Source: CAZTPJ01 sp964614515
GTDB taxonomy: Bacteria > Planctomycetota > Phycisphaerae > Phycisphaerales > UBA1924
NCBI GenBank assembly: GCA_964614515.1
Contig: CAZTPJ010000001.1
Location: forward strand, 60,128-124,127
Length of the DNA stretch: 64,000 bases
Direction of reading: 5' to 3'
Below the pieces are notes generated by a model. That model worked only from the letters and a program-made list of their open reading frames with translations. It was not told the DNA's origin and ran no database searches. This document shows positions 43,019-54,575 of the stretch, in pieces (positions within the stretch are counted from its first letter, which is position 1; each line of letters begins with the position of its first letter). The position numbers and the translations under genes are program-made.

Positions 43019-44173
43019 ATGTGTACACGTTGGCTCGCGGTCTTGCTGCTGCTCATCACCACCGTCCAATCTTCCGCTCAGGATCGCGTCGACATCGACA
43101 TCGCCGCGATCCTCGAACCCATCCGCGCCAAGGCCAAACTCCCCGCCCTCGGCGGCGCGATCATCAAGGGCGATCAACTCCTCGCCCACGGCGTCACGGG
43201 CGTGCGTGCGGCCGGGGTCGCCTCGCCCGTCCTGCCCGATGACCGCTTTCACATCGGCTCGTGTACCAAGGCGATGACGTCGCTGCTTCTGGCGATTCTC
43301 ATCGAAGATGGCGTGTTGTCGTGGAACACGACAATCGGCGAATCGTTCCCCGACATGACAATCCACGACGATTGGAAGCGCGTCACGCTGCACCAACTCG
43401 TGACGCACAATGCCGGCGTCCCGGCCGACCTGCGATCCGGTGGATTGTGGCAGCGGCTTTGGGACCACACGGGCACGCCCGTCGAACAGCGGCGCGACCT
43501 GACCACGGCCGTACTCGCGAAACCACCCGCGCATGCGCCCGGCTCCAGGCACCTGTACTCGAACGCCGGATACGCCATCGCGGGTCATATCGCCGAGACC
43601 AGAACCGGCACGCCGTGGGAGGAACTCATGCGACGCCACATCTTTGAACCCCTGGGCATGACTTCGGCGGGTTTCGGTGCGCCGGGCAAAGCCGGTTCAC
43701 CGCCGGATCAACCTCGCGGACATCCGCAGGCGAACAGACCCGTTCAACCCGGCAAGGGCGCTGACAACCCCGCAGCCATCGGTCCCGGCGGGACCGTTCA
43801 CGCTTCCATCGAAGACTGGGCGAAGTACATCGCGGTCCATCTTCGCGGGCACAAGGCCAATCCCAACCGCGCCCCGCGTCTGATTTCCGCCGAGGCCTTT
43901 GACATGCTTCACACCGTACCCGATGGCCCGTCGAACTCATACGCGTGCGGGTGGGTCACCGGCACGCGCCCCTGGGCGAAGGGGTCGCACCCCGGCGCGA
44001 CCGGCACGATCCTGACGCACTCGGGGAGCAACACGATGTGGTTCGCGGTGGTCTGGATCGCGCCCGAGCGTGACTTCGCCGTGCTGGCCGTGAGCAACAT
44101 GGGCGGTGAACCCGCGCCGCGTGCGTGTGATGAAGCGGTGGGGGCGCTGATTGAGGCGTTTCTCTCGCAATAG
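43019..44173 (+). CDS. Serine hydrolase of the beta-lactamase class C / penicillin-binding family
   Basis: 384 residues with a signal peptide (WLAVLLLLITTVQSSAQ). The serine-lysine pair is in SCTK (Ser81, Lys84); YSNAGYA supplies the YxN motif and THSGSN the third motif. The family includes esterases, D-aminopeptidases and true beta-lactamases; no resistance role can be inferred. The ATG at 43019 has GGAG about ten bases upstream. It is 22 bases after pyrD but functionally unrelated. Confidence 0.87.
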   Translation: MCTRWLAVLLLLITTVQSSAQDRVDIDIAAILEPIRAKAKLPALGGAIIKGDQLLAHGVTGVRAAGVASPVLPDDRFHIGSCTKAMTSLLLAILIEDGVLSWNTTIGESFPDMTIHDDWKRVTLHQLVTHNAGVPADLRSGGLWQRLWDHTGTPVEQRRDLTTAVLAKPPAHAPGSRHLYSNAGYAIAGHIAETRTGTPWEELMRRHIFEPLGMTSAGFGAPGKAGSPPDQPRGHPQANRPVQPGKGADNPAAIGPGGTVHASIEDWAKYIAVHLRGHKANPNRAPRLISAEAFDMLHTVPDGPSNSYACGWVTGTRPWAKGSHPGATGTILTHSGSNTMWFAVVWIAPERDFAVLAVSNMGGEPAPRACDEAVGALIEAFLSQ

Positions 44174-44186
44174 CGCGAAGCACGGG

Positions 44187-44202
44187 CAAGCTGGCGCTTG
44201 CG
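44187..44202. repeat. Short palindrome before eno
   Basis: GCAAGC-TGGC-GCTTGC, a 6-bp stem with a four-base loop, in the 85-base gap between the hydrolase and enolase genes. It could be a further member of the window's small hairpin repeats. Confidence 0.35.
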
Positions 44203-44258
44203 GATGCCACACGATTCCGCGCGATATCATCGACCCATCGCCCTCACAGGATGCCCCA

Positions 44259-45554
44259 ATGACCTACCTCATCGAATTCGTTCACGCCAGGCAGATTCTC
44301 GATTCACGCGGCAATCCCACCGTCGAAGTCGAAGTCGGCCTGGAGTCCGGCATCGTCGGGCGTGCGGCCGTGCCCTCCGGCGCATCCACCGGTGACAACG
44401 AGGCTCTCGAACTTCGCGATGGCGATGCGAAGGTCTATGGCGGCAAGGGCGTGCGCAAGGCCATTGCCAACGTCAACGAGCACATCGCGATCGAACTTGA
44501 GGGCCTTGACGTTCGCGAACAGGAAACCATAGATCGACTGATGATCTCGATGGATGGCACGCCGAACAAGGCGAACCTCGGCGCAAACGCGATGCTGGGT
44601 GTGTCGATGGCCGTGGCGAAGGCCGCGGCCGAGGCGTGTTCGCAGCCGTTGTATCGCTATCTCGGCGGTTCGGCAGCGCGCACGCTCCCCGCGCCGATGT
44701 TCAACATCCTCAACGGCGGTCGCCACGCCGACAACAACGTGGACTTTCAGGAGTTCATGATTCAGCCGCTCGGGTTTGATGACTTCGGCGAGGCCCTTCG
44801 CGCGGGCGTGGAGATCTATCACGCCTTGCGAAAGGTGCTGCACGACAAACATCTTTCGACGGCCGTGGGGGATGAAGGCGGCTTCGCGCCGGATCTCGCG
44901 GATGCAAAGGCCGCGCTGGACCTCATCGAACAGGCGACGAAGAAGGCGGGATACTCGTGGGGCAAACAGATCGTCGTCGCGCTCGACCCCGCCACGAGCG
45001 AACTCTGGAACGCCGCAAAGGATGCGGGCAAACAGGGCTACCTGCTCTTCAAATCCACGCGCGATGTGCTCTCGTCCGATGACATGATCGCGCTGTGGGA
45101 TGCACTGCGAAAGAACTATCCGATTCGCTCGATCGAAGACGGCCTCGCGGAACACGACTGGGACGGCTGGCGAAAACTCACGGCCAGGCTCGGCGGCGAC
45201 ATCCAACTCGTCGGCGATGATCTTTTCGTGACCAACCCGCGATTTCTGCAGCGCGGTATTGACGAGAAGTCCTGCAACGCGATCCTCGTGAAGGTCAATC
45301 AGATCGGCACGATCAGCGAAACGCTCGAAACGGTGAACCTCGCCACGCGCCACGGCTTTGGCGTGGTGATGAGCCATCGCTCCGGCGAAACGGAAGATGT
45401 GACCATCGCCGACCTGGCCGTGGCGACAAACTGCGGGCAGATCAAGACCGGTGCGCCCTGTCGCAGCGATCGCACCGCGAAGTACAACCAACTGCTGCGC
45501 ATCGCGGATGAACTCGGCGCGACGGCCGTGTACGGCCCATCGCGAGCATCTTGA
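44259..45554 (+). CDS. eno: Enolase
   Basis: 431 residues, the glycolytic 2-phosphoglycerate dehydratase. Family landmarks: FVHARQILDSRGNPTVEVE, VPSGASTGDNEALELRD, MFNILNGGRHADNNVDFQE, VGDEGGFAP, the ILVKVNQIGT lysine and the SHRSGETED loop. Start at the ATG 44259 matches the usual N-terminus. A family C hairpin follows the stop by 18 bases, and the gene is convergent with the pilus operon. Confidence 0.97.
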   Translation: MTYLIEFVHARQILDSRGNPTVEVEVGLESGIVGRAAVPSGASTGDNEALELRDGDAKVYGGKGVRKAIANVNEHIAIELEGLDVREQETIDRLMISMDGTPNKANLGANAMLGVSMAVAKAAAEACSQPLYRYLGGSAARTLPAPMFNILNGGRHADNNVDFQEFMIQPLGFDDFGEALRAGVEIYHALRKVLHDKHLSTAVGDEGGFAPDLADAKAALDLIEQATKKAGYSWGKQIVVALDPATSELWNAAKDAGKQGYLLFKSTRDVLSSDDMIALWDALRKNYPIRSIEDGLAEHDWDGWRKLTARLGGDIQLVGDDLFVTNPRFLQRGIDEKSCNAILVKVNQIGTISETLETVNLATRHGFGVVMSHRSGETEDVTIADLAVATNCGQIKTGAPCRSDRTAKYNQLLRIADELGATAVYGPSRAS

Positions 45555-45572
45555 TGCGTGACCTGATGTGCC

Positions 45573-45595
45573 ACCGACCGCGCTTCGCGGTCGGT
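45573..45595. repeat. Family C hairpin repeat (copy 2)
   Basis: Identical 23-base copy of the element at 29161-29183, 18 bases past the enolase stop codon. The stem is ACCGACCGCG/CGCGGTCGGT, loop CTT. Confidence 0.75.
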
Positions 45596-45727
45596 TCGTT
45601 GGGCGCAGGGAGGTCTTGTGTTGAGTGATCGTGAGTCGTTGCCGTAATCGCACCGACCGGCTGCGAAGACTCCGCCGGCCGGTGGCACACACGGACGGAA
45701 GGGTCAGGAGACTTCGGCGCAAAGACA

Positions 45728-45791
45728 CGCGGGGAGCACGGACTCACGCGACGGACGAACATCCCGCCGCAACAAGTCCACGCTCCCCGCG
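45728..45791 (-). terminator. Long inverted repeat downstream of the pilin gene
   Basis: Arms 45728-45744 and 45775-45791 pair at 15 of 17 positions (CGCGGGGAGC outer part perfect), with a 30-base loop. It lies 24 bases past the pilin stop; on the minus strand only a short pyrimidine run (TGTCTTTG) follows. It may end or stabilise the pilus operon message. Confidence 0.4.
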
Positions 45792-45815
45792 ATCATGTCG
45801 CGTGGTGATGTCGGA

Positions 45816-46295
45816 TCAATAGTCGCTGAAGAGCACGCCGCGGGCGTCAACTTCGCCGGCCTCGGTGTTGGCGCGGATCTTCCCTGTGTCCTCGTCATAG
45901 ATCCAGCCGACGTTGGCCGCATCCGCCGCGGCGATCAACGTCCCGCCCTTGTTAGAGCCGACGGGCAGGGGGGGGACGGACTGGATGTACGGGCCGTAGA
46001 TGAACACCGTGGTCTTTGAGGCGTTCGTGTTGCCCTCGAAGTCTGTGTACTGCGTGAGTTGGGCGGCGATGGTGCCGGCCGCGGGAAACTCGCCGTCGTG
46101 TTCCGCCGCGTACAACTCGATCGCGCTGCGAAGCACGGCGAGGTTCCCGCGAAGCGAGTTTTCGGCGGCGCCTGCGCTGCCGCGACTGAGCCGCGGAATG
46201 GCGATGGCGCCGATAATGCCGATGATCACAACCACGATCACCAGTTCGATAAGGCTGAAGCCCTTGAGTTGCCTGCGTGCCAATGCGTTCATCAT
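45816..46295 (-). CDS. Type IV pilin-like / pseudopilin protein
   Basis: 159 residues. After a short basic leader the prepilin peptidase site appears as KGFSLIELV with the conserved Glu5, followed by the hydrophobic spine (IVVVIIGIIGAIAIPRL). The rest has the ENSLRGNLAVLRSAIELYAAEHDGEFP pattern of GspG-type pilins. GGAG lies six bases before the ATG at 46295. It is the last gene of the leftward pilus operon, about 90 bases after the PilP-like gene, and may be the major subunit. Confidence 0.88.
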   Translation of the reverse strand: MMNALARRQLKGFSLIELVIVVVIIGIIGAIAIPRLSRGSAGAAENSLRGNLAVLRSAIELYAAEHDGEFPAAGTIAAQLTQYTDFEGNTNASKTTVFIYGPYIQSVPPLPVGSNKGGTLIAAADAANVGWIYDEDTGKIRANTEAGEVDARGVLFSDY

Positions 46296-46385
46296 GTGGT
46301 CTCCGTGTGGCATGGCCTTCCGTAGCCATGTTGGAGGGCCCTGCCCCCGCACAGCCATCCCTATCGGCGCTTGCGAAGCGCGGCA

Positions 46386-46952
46386 TTAGCGGGACGTGCC
46401 GGTTTGACCATGACGAAGCGCAAGCTCCACACGAACACCCTGGACTTCAAAGATCACGGACTTGTCCCAAATTTCCACAAGTCGCGCGTTCTTGAACGGC
46501 TCGCCGATAACAAGCAGTGCGCCATCAACCATCGCACGCGGCGCTCCCCCATCCTTCGGCACGAGAACCGCCTGAAGGCGATGCGCCTTCTGGAACTCCT
46601 TGGCCGCTTCCTCCGCCGCCTGACGCTCCGCCGGGGCGAGCTCGACTTCCGCTTCCGTGGAAACCTGCACCGCAGCGGGTGCGAAAATCGCCGCAAAGGC
46701 GTCTCGCGTCGGCGTCGCCGCCACCTCACCACGCATCGTGTCCAATCGAAGCGCGATCATCGCGGCCACCGTCTCAGGCGCTTCGGATGTCGTCGGCGTC
46801 GACTGGTCCGCCGCTTCAAGCGATGGCGCTGAAGCCGAAGCCGACGATGGTCCGGAAACCTCCCCCCCGAGAAACAGGCGATCAACCGCGAGTGCGGCCA
46901 GCGCCAGCCCGAGAAGTCCCACACACGCTTGTCGTCCCTTTGCGTTGCTCAT
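46386..46952 (-). CDS. PilP/GspC-like pilus assembly protein
   Basis: 188 residues: an N-terminal membrane segment (ACVGLLGLALAALAVDRLFL), an Ala/Ser/Pro-rich linker, and a small C-terminal beta domain (VDGALLVIGEPFKNARLVEIWDKSVIFEVQGVRVEL) that resembles the HR domain of GspC/PilP, which contacts the secretin. Assignment rests on this domain and on position after PilM-N-O. A GTG at 46982 would add ten residues. Confidence 0.65.
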   Translation of the reverse strand: MSNAKGRQACVGLLGLALAALAVDRLFLGGEVSGPSSASASAPSLEAADQSTPTTSEAPETVAAMIALRLDTMRGEVAATPTRDAFAAIFAPAAVQVSTEAEVELAPAERQAAEEAAKEFQKAHRLQAVLVPKDGGAPRAMVDGALLVIGEPFKNARLVEIWDKSVIFEVQGVRVELALRHGQTGTSR

Positions 46953-47009
46953 GGCAACAGAAGTAGACAAAACGTGCGCCACTCATGCAACACGCGCCCG
47001 AGATTTCGC

Positions 47010-47570
47010 TCACGACTTTGGCGGTTGCGCCACCGCCCAGATCAACTCCAGCGAGAACGTCGGCACGCCGGCATTGGGATCCGCGACCATCAGCAGGCTT
47101 CGCACGGCCGTGTCGCGATGCGTCGCGTGCAGTGTCGCGAGGAAGGTCGAGAGGTCCGGATATCGCCCGCGTCCTTCGATGCGAATCGGGATGTCTCCAC
47201 GATGCGCCCGCAGCGCCATCTCGCCCGGCGACATGGTGTTGATCTGAAGCATGTGCTCGGCGGCCAGGGCTGAAAGGGCCGCCAGGCGAGAGTTGAACTG
47301 CGTGGCGGGTTGAAGTTGAATGGCCGAGGCATGTTGCCGCGACTCGAACTCCTCGGCGGCCAGTCGTGCGCTTTCAGCGCTGCGCCGAAGGTCGCCGGCC
47401 TGTGAGAGTTCGGTTTCAAGCTGGGCCTCGAGGCTCTGGCGCGTGGTTACCGCGCGCTGATACGGCTCGACCGCGAGCATCCAGGCCAGGGCCGTCAACC
47501 CCGCGATCGTGCAGAGCCCGATGATGTCAAACCTCATCCACGATGTGTCTCGCGAGAGATTCATCCTCAT
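47010..47570 (-). CDS. PilO/GspM-like pilus assembly protein
   Basis: 186 residues: a single N-terminal transmembrane segment (IIGLCTIAGLTALAWMLAV), a coiled-coil (QSLEAQLETELSQAGDLRRSAESARLAAEEFESR), then a ferredoxin-like domain (HRGDIPIRIEGRGRYPDLSTFLATL). This matches PilO, which forms a periplasmic complex with PilN. The ATG overlaps the PilN stop by four bases (ATGA). Confidence 0.78.
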   Translation of the reverse strand: MRMNLSRDTSWMRFDIIGLCTIAGLTALAWMLAVEPYQRAVTTRQSLEAQLETELSQAGDLRRSAESARLAAEEFESRQHASAIQLQPATQFNSRLAALSALAAEHMLQINTMSPGEMALRAHRGDIPIRIEGRGRYPDLSTFLATLHATHRDTAVRSLLMVADPNAGVPTFSLELIWAVAQPPKS

Positions 47571-48208
47571 CCCCTTGATCCGAGCGTGCCGCGAAGTTGA
47601 AACGACACGAGTTCCTGCCCCGCGCGAACCTCGCGCTGCGTGCCGAGGAGTTCAACGCGATCGAACAGTCCCGATCCCTCCAGGCGCAACACGAACGCAT
47701 TGACATCCGCGAGCGTTCGCCCCAGTCCAACCACGTCCACGCGATACGCCGTCAACGTCGTCTCGCGGGGTTTCGCCGCGTCGGACGCCGACTTCGAACT
47801 CTTTGACGACGTGGCGGTTGTGGGGCTTGGGGTTGACATCACCGGCGAGAGATCGAGGCGAGTAAGCGTCACATCATCGGACACGAACGTGGCGATCATG
47901 GCGAGCAGGACGCTGAAGTCCGGCTGCCGCGCCACTTCTTCATGCACGGCGATCATGCGCCGAGCGAGGCTGACGCGAGCGGCCATCGCCGAAATCTCCG
48001 CGCGGTGCGCATCGTTGGCGGTTCGCGCCGCCGTCAGTCGTCCGCTGACCGCAGAGTGATCCGCGTGGCGGGCGATGCCGCTGGCGATGACGCTCACGGC
48101 GATCGCGGCCGCGTACACCCCGCAAACCCACGCCCACAGCATCAGGCGTTGTCGTCGTCGATGCGCCATCACGCGACGAGCGGGAATCACATTGATCGCC
48201 AAAGTCAT
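47567..48208 (-). CDS. PilN-like pilus assembly protein
   Basis: 213 residues. The N-terminus MTLAINVIPARRV followed by a transmembrane segment (MLWAWVCGVYAAAIAVSVIA) is the PilN pattern, whose cytoplasmic N-terminal peptide binds PilM. A helical segment and a ferredoxin-like domain (TLTAYRVDVVGLGRTLADVNAFVLRLEGSGLF) follow. An unusual Ser/Thr/Lys-rich insert (about 130-150) interrupts the domain. The start overlaps the PilM stop (ATGA). Confidence 0.8.
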   Translation of the reverse strand: MTLAINVIPARRVMAHRRRQRLMLWAWVCGVYAAAIAVSVIASGIARHADHSAVSGRLTAARTANDAHRAEISAMAARVSLARRMIAVHEEVARQPDFSVLLAMIATFVSDDVTLTRLDLSPVMSTPSPTTATSSKSSKSASDAAKPRETTLTAYRVDVVGLGRTLADVNAFVLRLEGSGLFDRVELLGTQREVRAGQELVSFQLRGTLGSRG

Positions 48209-49338
48209 GCCGCGGACTCCAGATACATCGCCAGCCCCGCAGCCGTGATCAGGCACGGATGCGCCGCTTCTTTCGCGATGGACTTGGCGCAGGGCAGCAC
48301 GTCGGTTGGATGCAAGACCCGGACCGGAAGGTGGCTGGCGGACGCGACGGATCGTTCGATGTGATCGATCGCCGCCGCGCCGCCATAGAGCATCAGGCCG
48401 TCGACTTCGCGATCGCTGTAGCGATATTTGGCGTAATCCAGGGCCGTGGAGACTTCAGCGCAGATGCGGGCGCCGAAGTCATCGCACGCGGCCTCGAGTT
48501 CGCGTGCGATGCGCTCGCCGCGAATGGCGCCGCCCCCGCTGTCCCCGCCCCACGCACCGAACAGCAACGAAGCATCCTCCTGCGCGATGCACAGCCGATC
48601 ACCCAGCGATGCGACCGCGGACCACACGCCGCACTCTTGCACCTCGCGGGCATAGACCACCGCGTTGGCGACCAGCACGGTAATGCTCGCCGAGGCATGG
48701 CCGAGATCGATCAGCACCGTGATCCCCCCCCCTTTTGCGCCGGGCGATGCCGGGGCGCTGGAGGTGGTCGCCGCGCGAACGCTCGAGACCAGCCGCGGTT
48801 CGAGCGCGACCGTGTCCAGGCCCGCCGCGTCAAGCACATCCAGCATCGCCTGCGCATCCTCGTGGGCGCACCCGACGGTCATCACACTCGTTGCCGATGT
48901 GCCGCGCGAGGGCGCGGGCAAGTCCCAACAACCCGCCTCGAGCTCATCGGGCAGTTTCCCATGCGCCCGCGCCAGCTCGACCCGCGCCAGTTGCTCAAGC
49001 GGGGCGCCGGAACTGCGCGGCGGAAGTTCAGCCGTCGCAGTCAAAACGCTCGAATCGGGCACGGCCGCGACCACACGACGCCCCGTGAACCCGCGACGAT
49101 GCAGCACGTCAACCATCCGCCGCATTTCCTTCTCGTCCGGCACGCCCCCATCGCGATCCGACGCCAGGCGGTCAAAGCACGCCGTGGCCACGATCTGCCA
49201 ACCGCGCCACGGCAAACCGAGAGACACGCCCGAAGCCGAACCGCGCGGCGAAACGCTTGCGCCGCTGCCGAGTTGCACGGCCTTGATGCGCGAGGCGCCA
49301 ATGTCCAACCCGATGGGCGAACGATGTCGCAGCATCAC
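48205..49338 (-). CDS. PilM-like actin-fold pilus assembly ATPase
   Basis: 377 residues. The opening PIGLDIGASRIKAVQL is the actin-fold phosphate-1 loop of PilM. VLIDLGHASASITVLVANAVVYAREV is the second phosphate loop region, and LMLYGGAAAIDHIE is near the adenosine site. It should sit on the cytoplasmic face bound to PilN. Start is GTG at 49338, overlapping the PilC stop, or the ATG one codon later. Confidence 0.85.
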   Translation of the reverse strand: MMLRHRSPIGLDIGASRIKAVQLGSGASVSPRGSASGVSLGLPWRGWQIVATACFDRLASDRDGGVPDEKEMRRMVDVLHRRGFTGRRVVAAVPDSSVLTATAELPPRSSGAPLEQLARVELARAHGKLPDELEAGCWDLPAPSRGTSATSVMTVGCAHEDAQAMLDVLDAAGLDTVALEPRLVSSVRAATTSSAPASPGAKGGGITVLIDLGHASASITVLVANAVVYAREVQECGVWSAVASLGDRLCIAQEDASLLFGAWGGDSGGGAIRGERIARELEAACDDFGARICAEVSTALDYAKYRYSDREVDGLMLYGGAAAIDHIERSVASASHLPVRVLHPTDVLPCAKSIAKEAAHPCLITAAGLAMYLESAA

Positions 49339-50575
49339 GGTCCCCCCTGTGTCAACGACGTGAGGTCCAGCAGCGGCATGAACATGCTCAGCGCCACGAA
49401 CCCGACGATCCCGCCCAGAACAATCAGGATCGTCGGCTCGATGATCGACGTCAGCGAACGGATGATCACTTCGTTGTCCTCATCCATGACGTCAGCGAGG
49501 TTCACCAGAACCGGTCCCACGCGCCCGGCGCGCTCCCCCGTCTGCACCGCTTCCACGAAGGTACTCTGGAACAAACCCGACTGACGCAGCGCGTGGCTCA
49601 TTGCGTCGCCGCGCGTCACGGCATCCTCGGCCGCCGCCACCGCCTGGGCGTACAACGCATTCCCCGCCGCCGCCTTTGTCAACACCAGCGCATCAAGCAT
49701 CGGCACGCGACTCTCAAGCAGCACCCCGAGCATTCGCGCCACCCGCGCACCCACGAAACCACGCATCAGTTTGCCGATCACCGGCGCACGCACCGCGAAC
49801 TTGTCCACGGCCAGGCGCCCGCCCGGCGTTCGCGACCACATCCACCCACCCACGCCGCACCCGATCAGCGCCGCCAGCACCGCCCACCAATACGCCTTCA
49901 AGATGTCCGACAGGTCAAGCAGCGCCTGCGTCGACGCGGGAATCGGCACGTTGAGCGTCCCGAACAACCCCGTGAACCGCGGCATCACAAACCCGATCAT
50001 CAATCCGATCACCGCGATCGAAATGAACAACAGCATGACGGGATACGTCATCGCCCCCTTGATCGCGCTGCGCGCCTTGACCTGCCGGCGCGTCATCGCC
50101 GAAAGACGATCGAGCATCGCCTTGAGTTGTCCGCTGCTCTCCCCCGCGGCCACCAGACTCCGGCAGATCGCGTCGAACTGCTTCGGATGCGCTTCCATCG
50201 CCGACGCCAGCGTCGCGCCCTCTTCAACCCGCCCCCGCACATCCTCGATCGCCTCGCGCCACGGCCCGGCGGGCATCTGCCGTTCCACCGCGTGAATCGC
50301 TTCGACCAGCGGCGTGCCCGTGCCGAGCATGATCGCCAGTTGTCGCGTGAAGACCGAAAGTTCGCGAAGCGATCCCCCCGCGCGCTTGCGCTTGAGTGTC
50401 AGGCCGTGGCGATTCCCGACCGCCTTCGCCTCGCTGCTGGTCGAGGATTCGCCACCGACTTTCGTGACGAACAACCCGCGCCGGCGCAGCAGTTCCATCG
50501 CCTCGGCCGCGTTGGTCGCGTCGATCGTGTCGCGCACCACGCGCCCGCGAATGTCATAGGCTTCGTAGGCGAGTT

Positions 50576-50579
<4 letters not shown>
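49335..50579 (-). CDS. PilC/GspF inner-membrane platform protein (first copy)
   Basis: 414 residues with two GspF domains. The N-terminal part (SLRELSVFTRQLAIMLGTGTPLVEAIHAVERQ) and the second copy (ARMLGVLLESRVPMLDALVLTKAAAGN) show the family repeat; three hydrophobic helices are visible (VMLLFISIAVIGLMIGFVMP; AVLAALIGCGVGGWMWS; a last near LIVLGGIVGFVALSMF). It converts ATPase motion into pilin extraction. It overlaps the pilB-like gene by four bases. Confidence 0.92.
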
Positions 50580-52495
<1,916 letters not shown>

Positions 52496-52512
52496 GTCTG
52501 ATCGCTCCGCGA

Positions 52513-52848
52513 CTACAGGAAACTCCGCGCCGCATCCGTCACATCCGCAAACTGTTCAAACAGGTCCGCCACGTCCGTCAGTTCCATCACTTCGCGGATC
52601 GTCTCGTTCGTGCAGCACATCTTGAGCGTCTGGCCCGTGCGCGACTGACGCTGCGCCGCATCCACAATCGCCTCAAGCCCCGCGCTGTCCACGAACGCGA
52701 TCGCACCCGCGTCGATCACAAACCGACCCAGCGAGCGCGACGCCACCACCTCAAGACGACTGTGCAACTGCGCCGCGTCGGGTCCAACGATCGGACCCAC
52801 CGGCCGCACCACCGTCACCGCGCCATGTCGTGATTCCTGAATCTCCAC
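52513..52848 (-). CDS. STAS-domain anti-sigma-factor antagonist
   Basis: 111 residues, a single STAS domain: VTVVRPVGPIVGPDAAQLHSRL opening and AIAFVDSAGLEAIV, where Ser55 aligns with the phosphorylated serine of SpoIIAA/RsbV. Such proteins switch partner binding by (de)phosphorylation. It lies 14 bases from the histidine kinase gene and 17 bases before pilB, so it is in the pilus operon, which suggests phosphorylation-controlled regulation of the machine or its genes. Confidence 0.88.
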   Translation of the reverse strand: MEIQESRHGAVTVVRPVGPIVGPDAAQLHSRLEVVASRSLGRFVIDAGAIAFVDSAGLEAIVDAAQRQSRTGQTLKMCCTNETIREVMELTDVADLFEQFADVTDAARSFL

Positions 52849-52861
52849 GAGAGTGTCCTTC

Positions 52862-54394
52862 TCATGCCGCCGCCGCGCCGCTTTGACCCACCGATCCCAC
52901 CGTGGACGGGACCGCCGGCGCCGGCAGCGTGACCGTGAACGTGCTGCCCTTGTTCAGTTGCGACTGCACGCGGATGTCCCCGCCGTGCATTCGAATCACA
53001 TCACGCGCAAGCGTCAGGCCCAGGCCCGTGCCCGTGACGTTCGCCACCCGCGCATCCTGCGCGCGATGAAACTTCTCAAACACCTTCTCCGTTTCATGCG
53101 CGGCAATGCCGATGCCCGTGTCGCGCACGGCCACCACCAGCGTGTTGCCCTCAACCTCCACATCCACCGTCACCTCGCCCCCGGGCAGCGTGTACTTGAT
53201 CGCGTTGCCCACGAGATTGTGCAGCGCCAGCAGGATCTTGTCACGATCTCCCGAGATCACCGGCAACTTCGGCGGCAATGAGAAACTCAGCGTGATCTCC
53301 TTCTCGCTCGCCGACGCCTCGTGCCCCAGCCGCAGTTCGTCGAACACCGTGTCCAGACGCACGTCGCCGCGCGACAGTTTCCAGTGGCCCGCTTCGATCT
53401 CGCTGACCGACAGCATGTCGCCCACGATGCGCTCCAGGCGGCGCGACTCCTGATTGATCGCGTTGAGGCTCTCGCGCTGGATCGCCGGGTCATCCTGACC
53501 CTCATCCTGCGCCCGCTCGACGTACAGACGGATGTTCGTCAGCGGCGTTCGCAGTTCATGCGCCGTCTGCGCCACGAATGCGTCGCGCACCCGGTCGGAC
53601 TCGCGCTGCTGCGTCAGGTCTTCGATGACGATCGCCACGGCCGGCGTGCCGCCCCCCCCCGCGCTCAGGCTCGATCGACACACGTTGTAGCGAAGTACAT
53701 GCGTCTGTTCCCCATTCGCGGCCCCGGCTTCGCGCCGAACTTCGAGGATCGCGCGAGTCGGGCCGTGCCCCGCCGCCGCATCGCCCAACGCCTTGCGAAG
53801 GCCCTCATCCTCGAATATGTCATTGACCGGCCGCCCAAAAACCGCGTCCGCGGCCTTCCCCAGCATCGCACAGGCCGACGGATTCACATACGACACGCGA
53901 CGACCAGAGTCGATCACCACCAGACCCTGCCACAGCGAATCACACACACGCTCGACCAGCGATGATCCCCCCTTGCCGGGAGTCGAACGCGTCTCGACTG
54001 ATTGCACGGCCAGGTCACACCGCGTCTGATCCACTCGCGACAGGTGCTTGTTCCACGCTTCCGCGATCGGACCCAGCCGCGGATCAACCAGCAACGCACC
54101 CGTCGATGGCTCACCCTCACACAACGCCGCCATCGCATCTCGCACGGCCGCCAACGGACGCAGCATTCGATGCATGATCCACGCCAATGCGCCCACGGCC
54201 GCAATCGCGATCCCGCCGATGACTAACTCGCCCTGCGCGAGTTGTCCACCTGGCCCCGTGCGCGCGGCCCACCACGCGCTGACCGCCACGATCACGGGCA
54301 GCAGCGCCGTCATCGCCAGCACCGGCCACATCAATGGCAAGCGCGGGCGGCCCTTCACGGGAGTCGTGGTGTTGGATTCGTGTTGCTTCTCCAT
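52862..54394 (-). CDS. Membrane sensor histidine kinase with PAS domain
   Basis: 510 residues. Two transmembrane segments (MWPVLAMTALLPVIVAVSAWW and LVIGGIAIAAVGALAWIM), a HAMP-like region, a PAS domain (CDSLWQGLVVIDSGRRVSYVNPSA), the dimerisation H-box AHELRTPLTN (His279) and an ATPase with NLVGNAIKYT (N box), DTGIGIA (G1) and GTGLGLTLA (G2). It is the first gene of the leftward pilus operon. No response regulator gene is adjacent, so output may pass through the STAS protein or a remote regulator. Confidence 0.9.
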   Translation of the reverse strand: MEKQHESNTTTPVKGRPRLPLMWPVLAMTALLPVIVAVSAWWAARTGPGGQLAQGELVIGGIAIAAVGALAWIMHRMLRPLAAVRDAMAALCEGEPSTGALLVDPRLGPIAEAWNKHLSRVDQTRCDLAVQSVETRSTPGKGGSSLVERVCDSLWQGLVVIDSGRRVSYVNPSACAMLGKAADAVFGRPVNDIFEDEGLRKALGDAAAGHGPTRAILEVRREAGAANGEQTHVLRYNVCRSSLSAGGGGTPAVAIVIEDLTQQRESDRVRDAFVAQTAHELRTPLTNIRLYVERAQDEGQDDPAIQRESLNAINQESRRLERIVGDMLSVSEIEAGHWKLSRGDVRLDTVFDELRLGHEASASEKEITLSFSLPPKLPVISGDRDKILLALHNLVGNAIKYTLPGGEVTVDVEVEGNTLVVAVRDTGIGIAAHETEKVFEKFHRAQDARVANVTGTGLGLTLARDVIRMHGGDIRVQSQLNKGSTFTVTLPAPAVPSTVGSVGQSGAAAA

Positions 54395-54575
54395 GGCCCG
54401 ATATCACCCCACAGGTGCGCGTTCGTGCGGATCCTGACGCTGATATCGGCCAATCGCGGGCGGACCTGAGCCGCCCCTCCACGCCATAGATCTTCCCAAG
54501 GGACTCGCGCGGGTTATCGGCGACCCACGCCCTGCTCCTACCATCTCGCGGAAGTTCCTCTCCCGGAGACCACAC

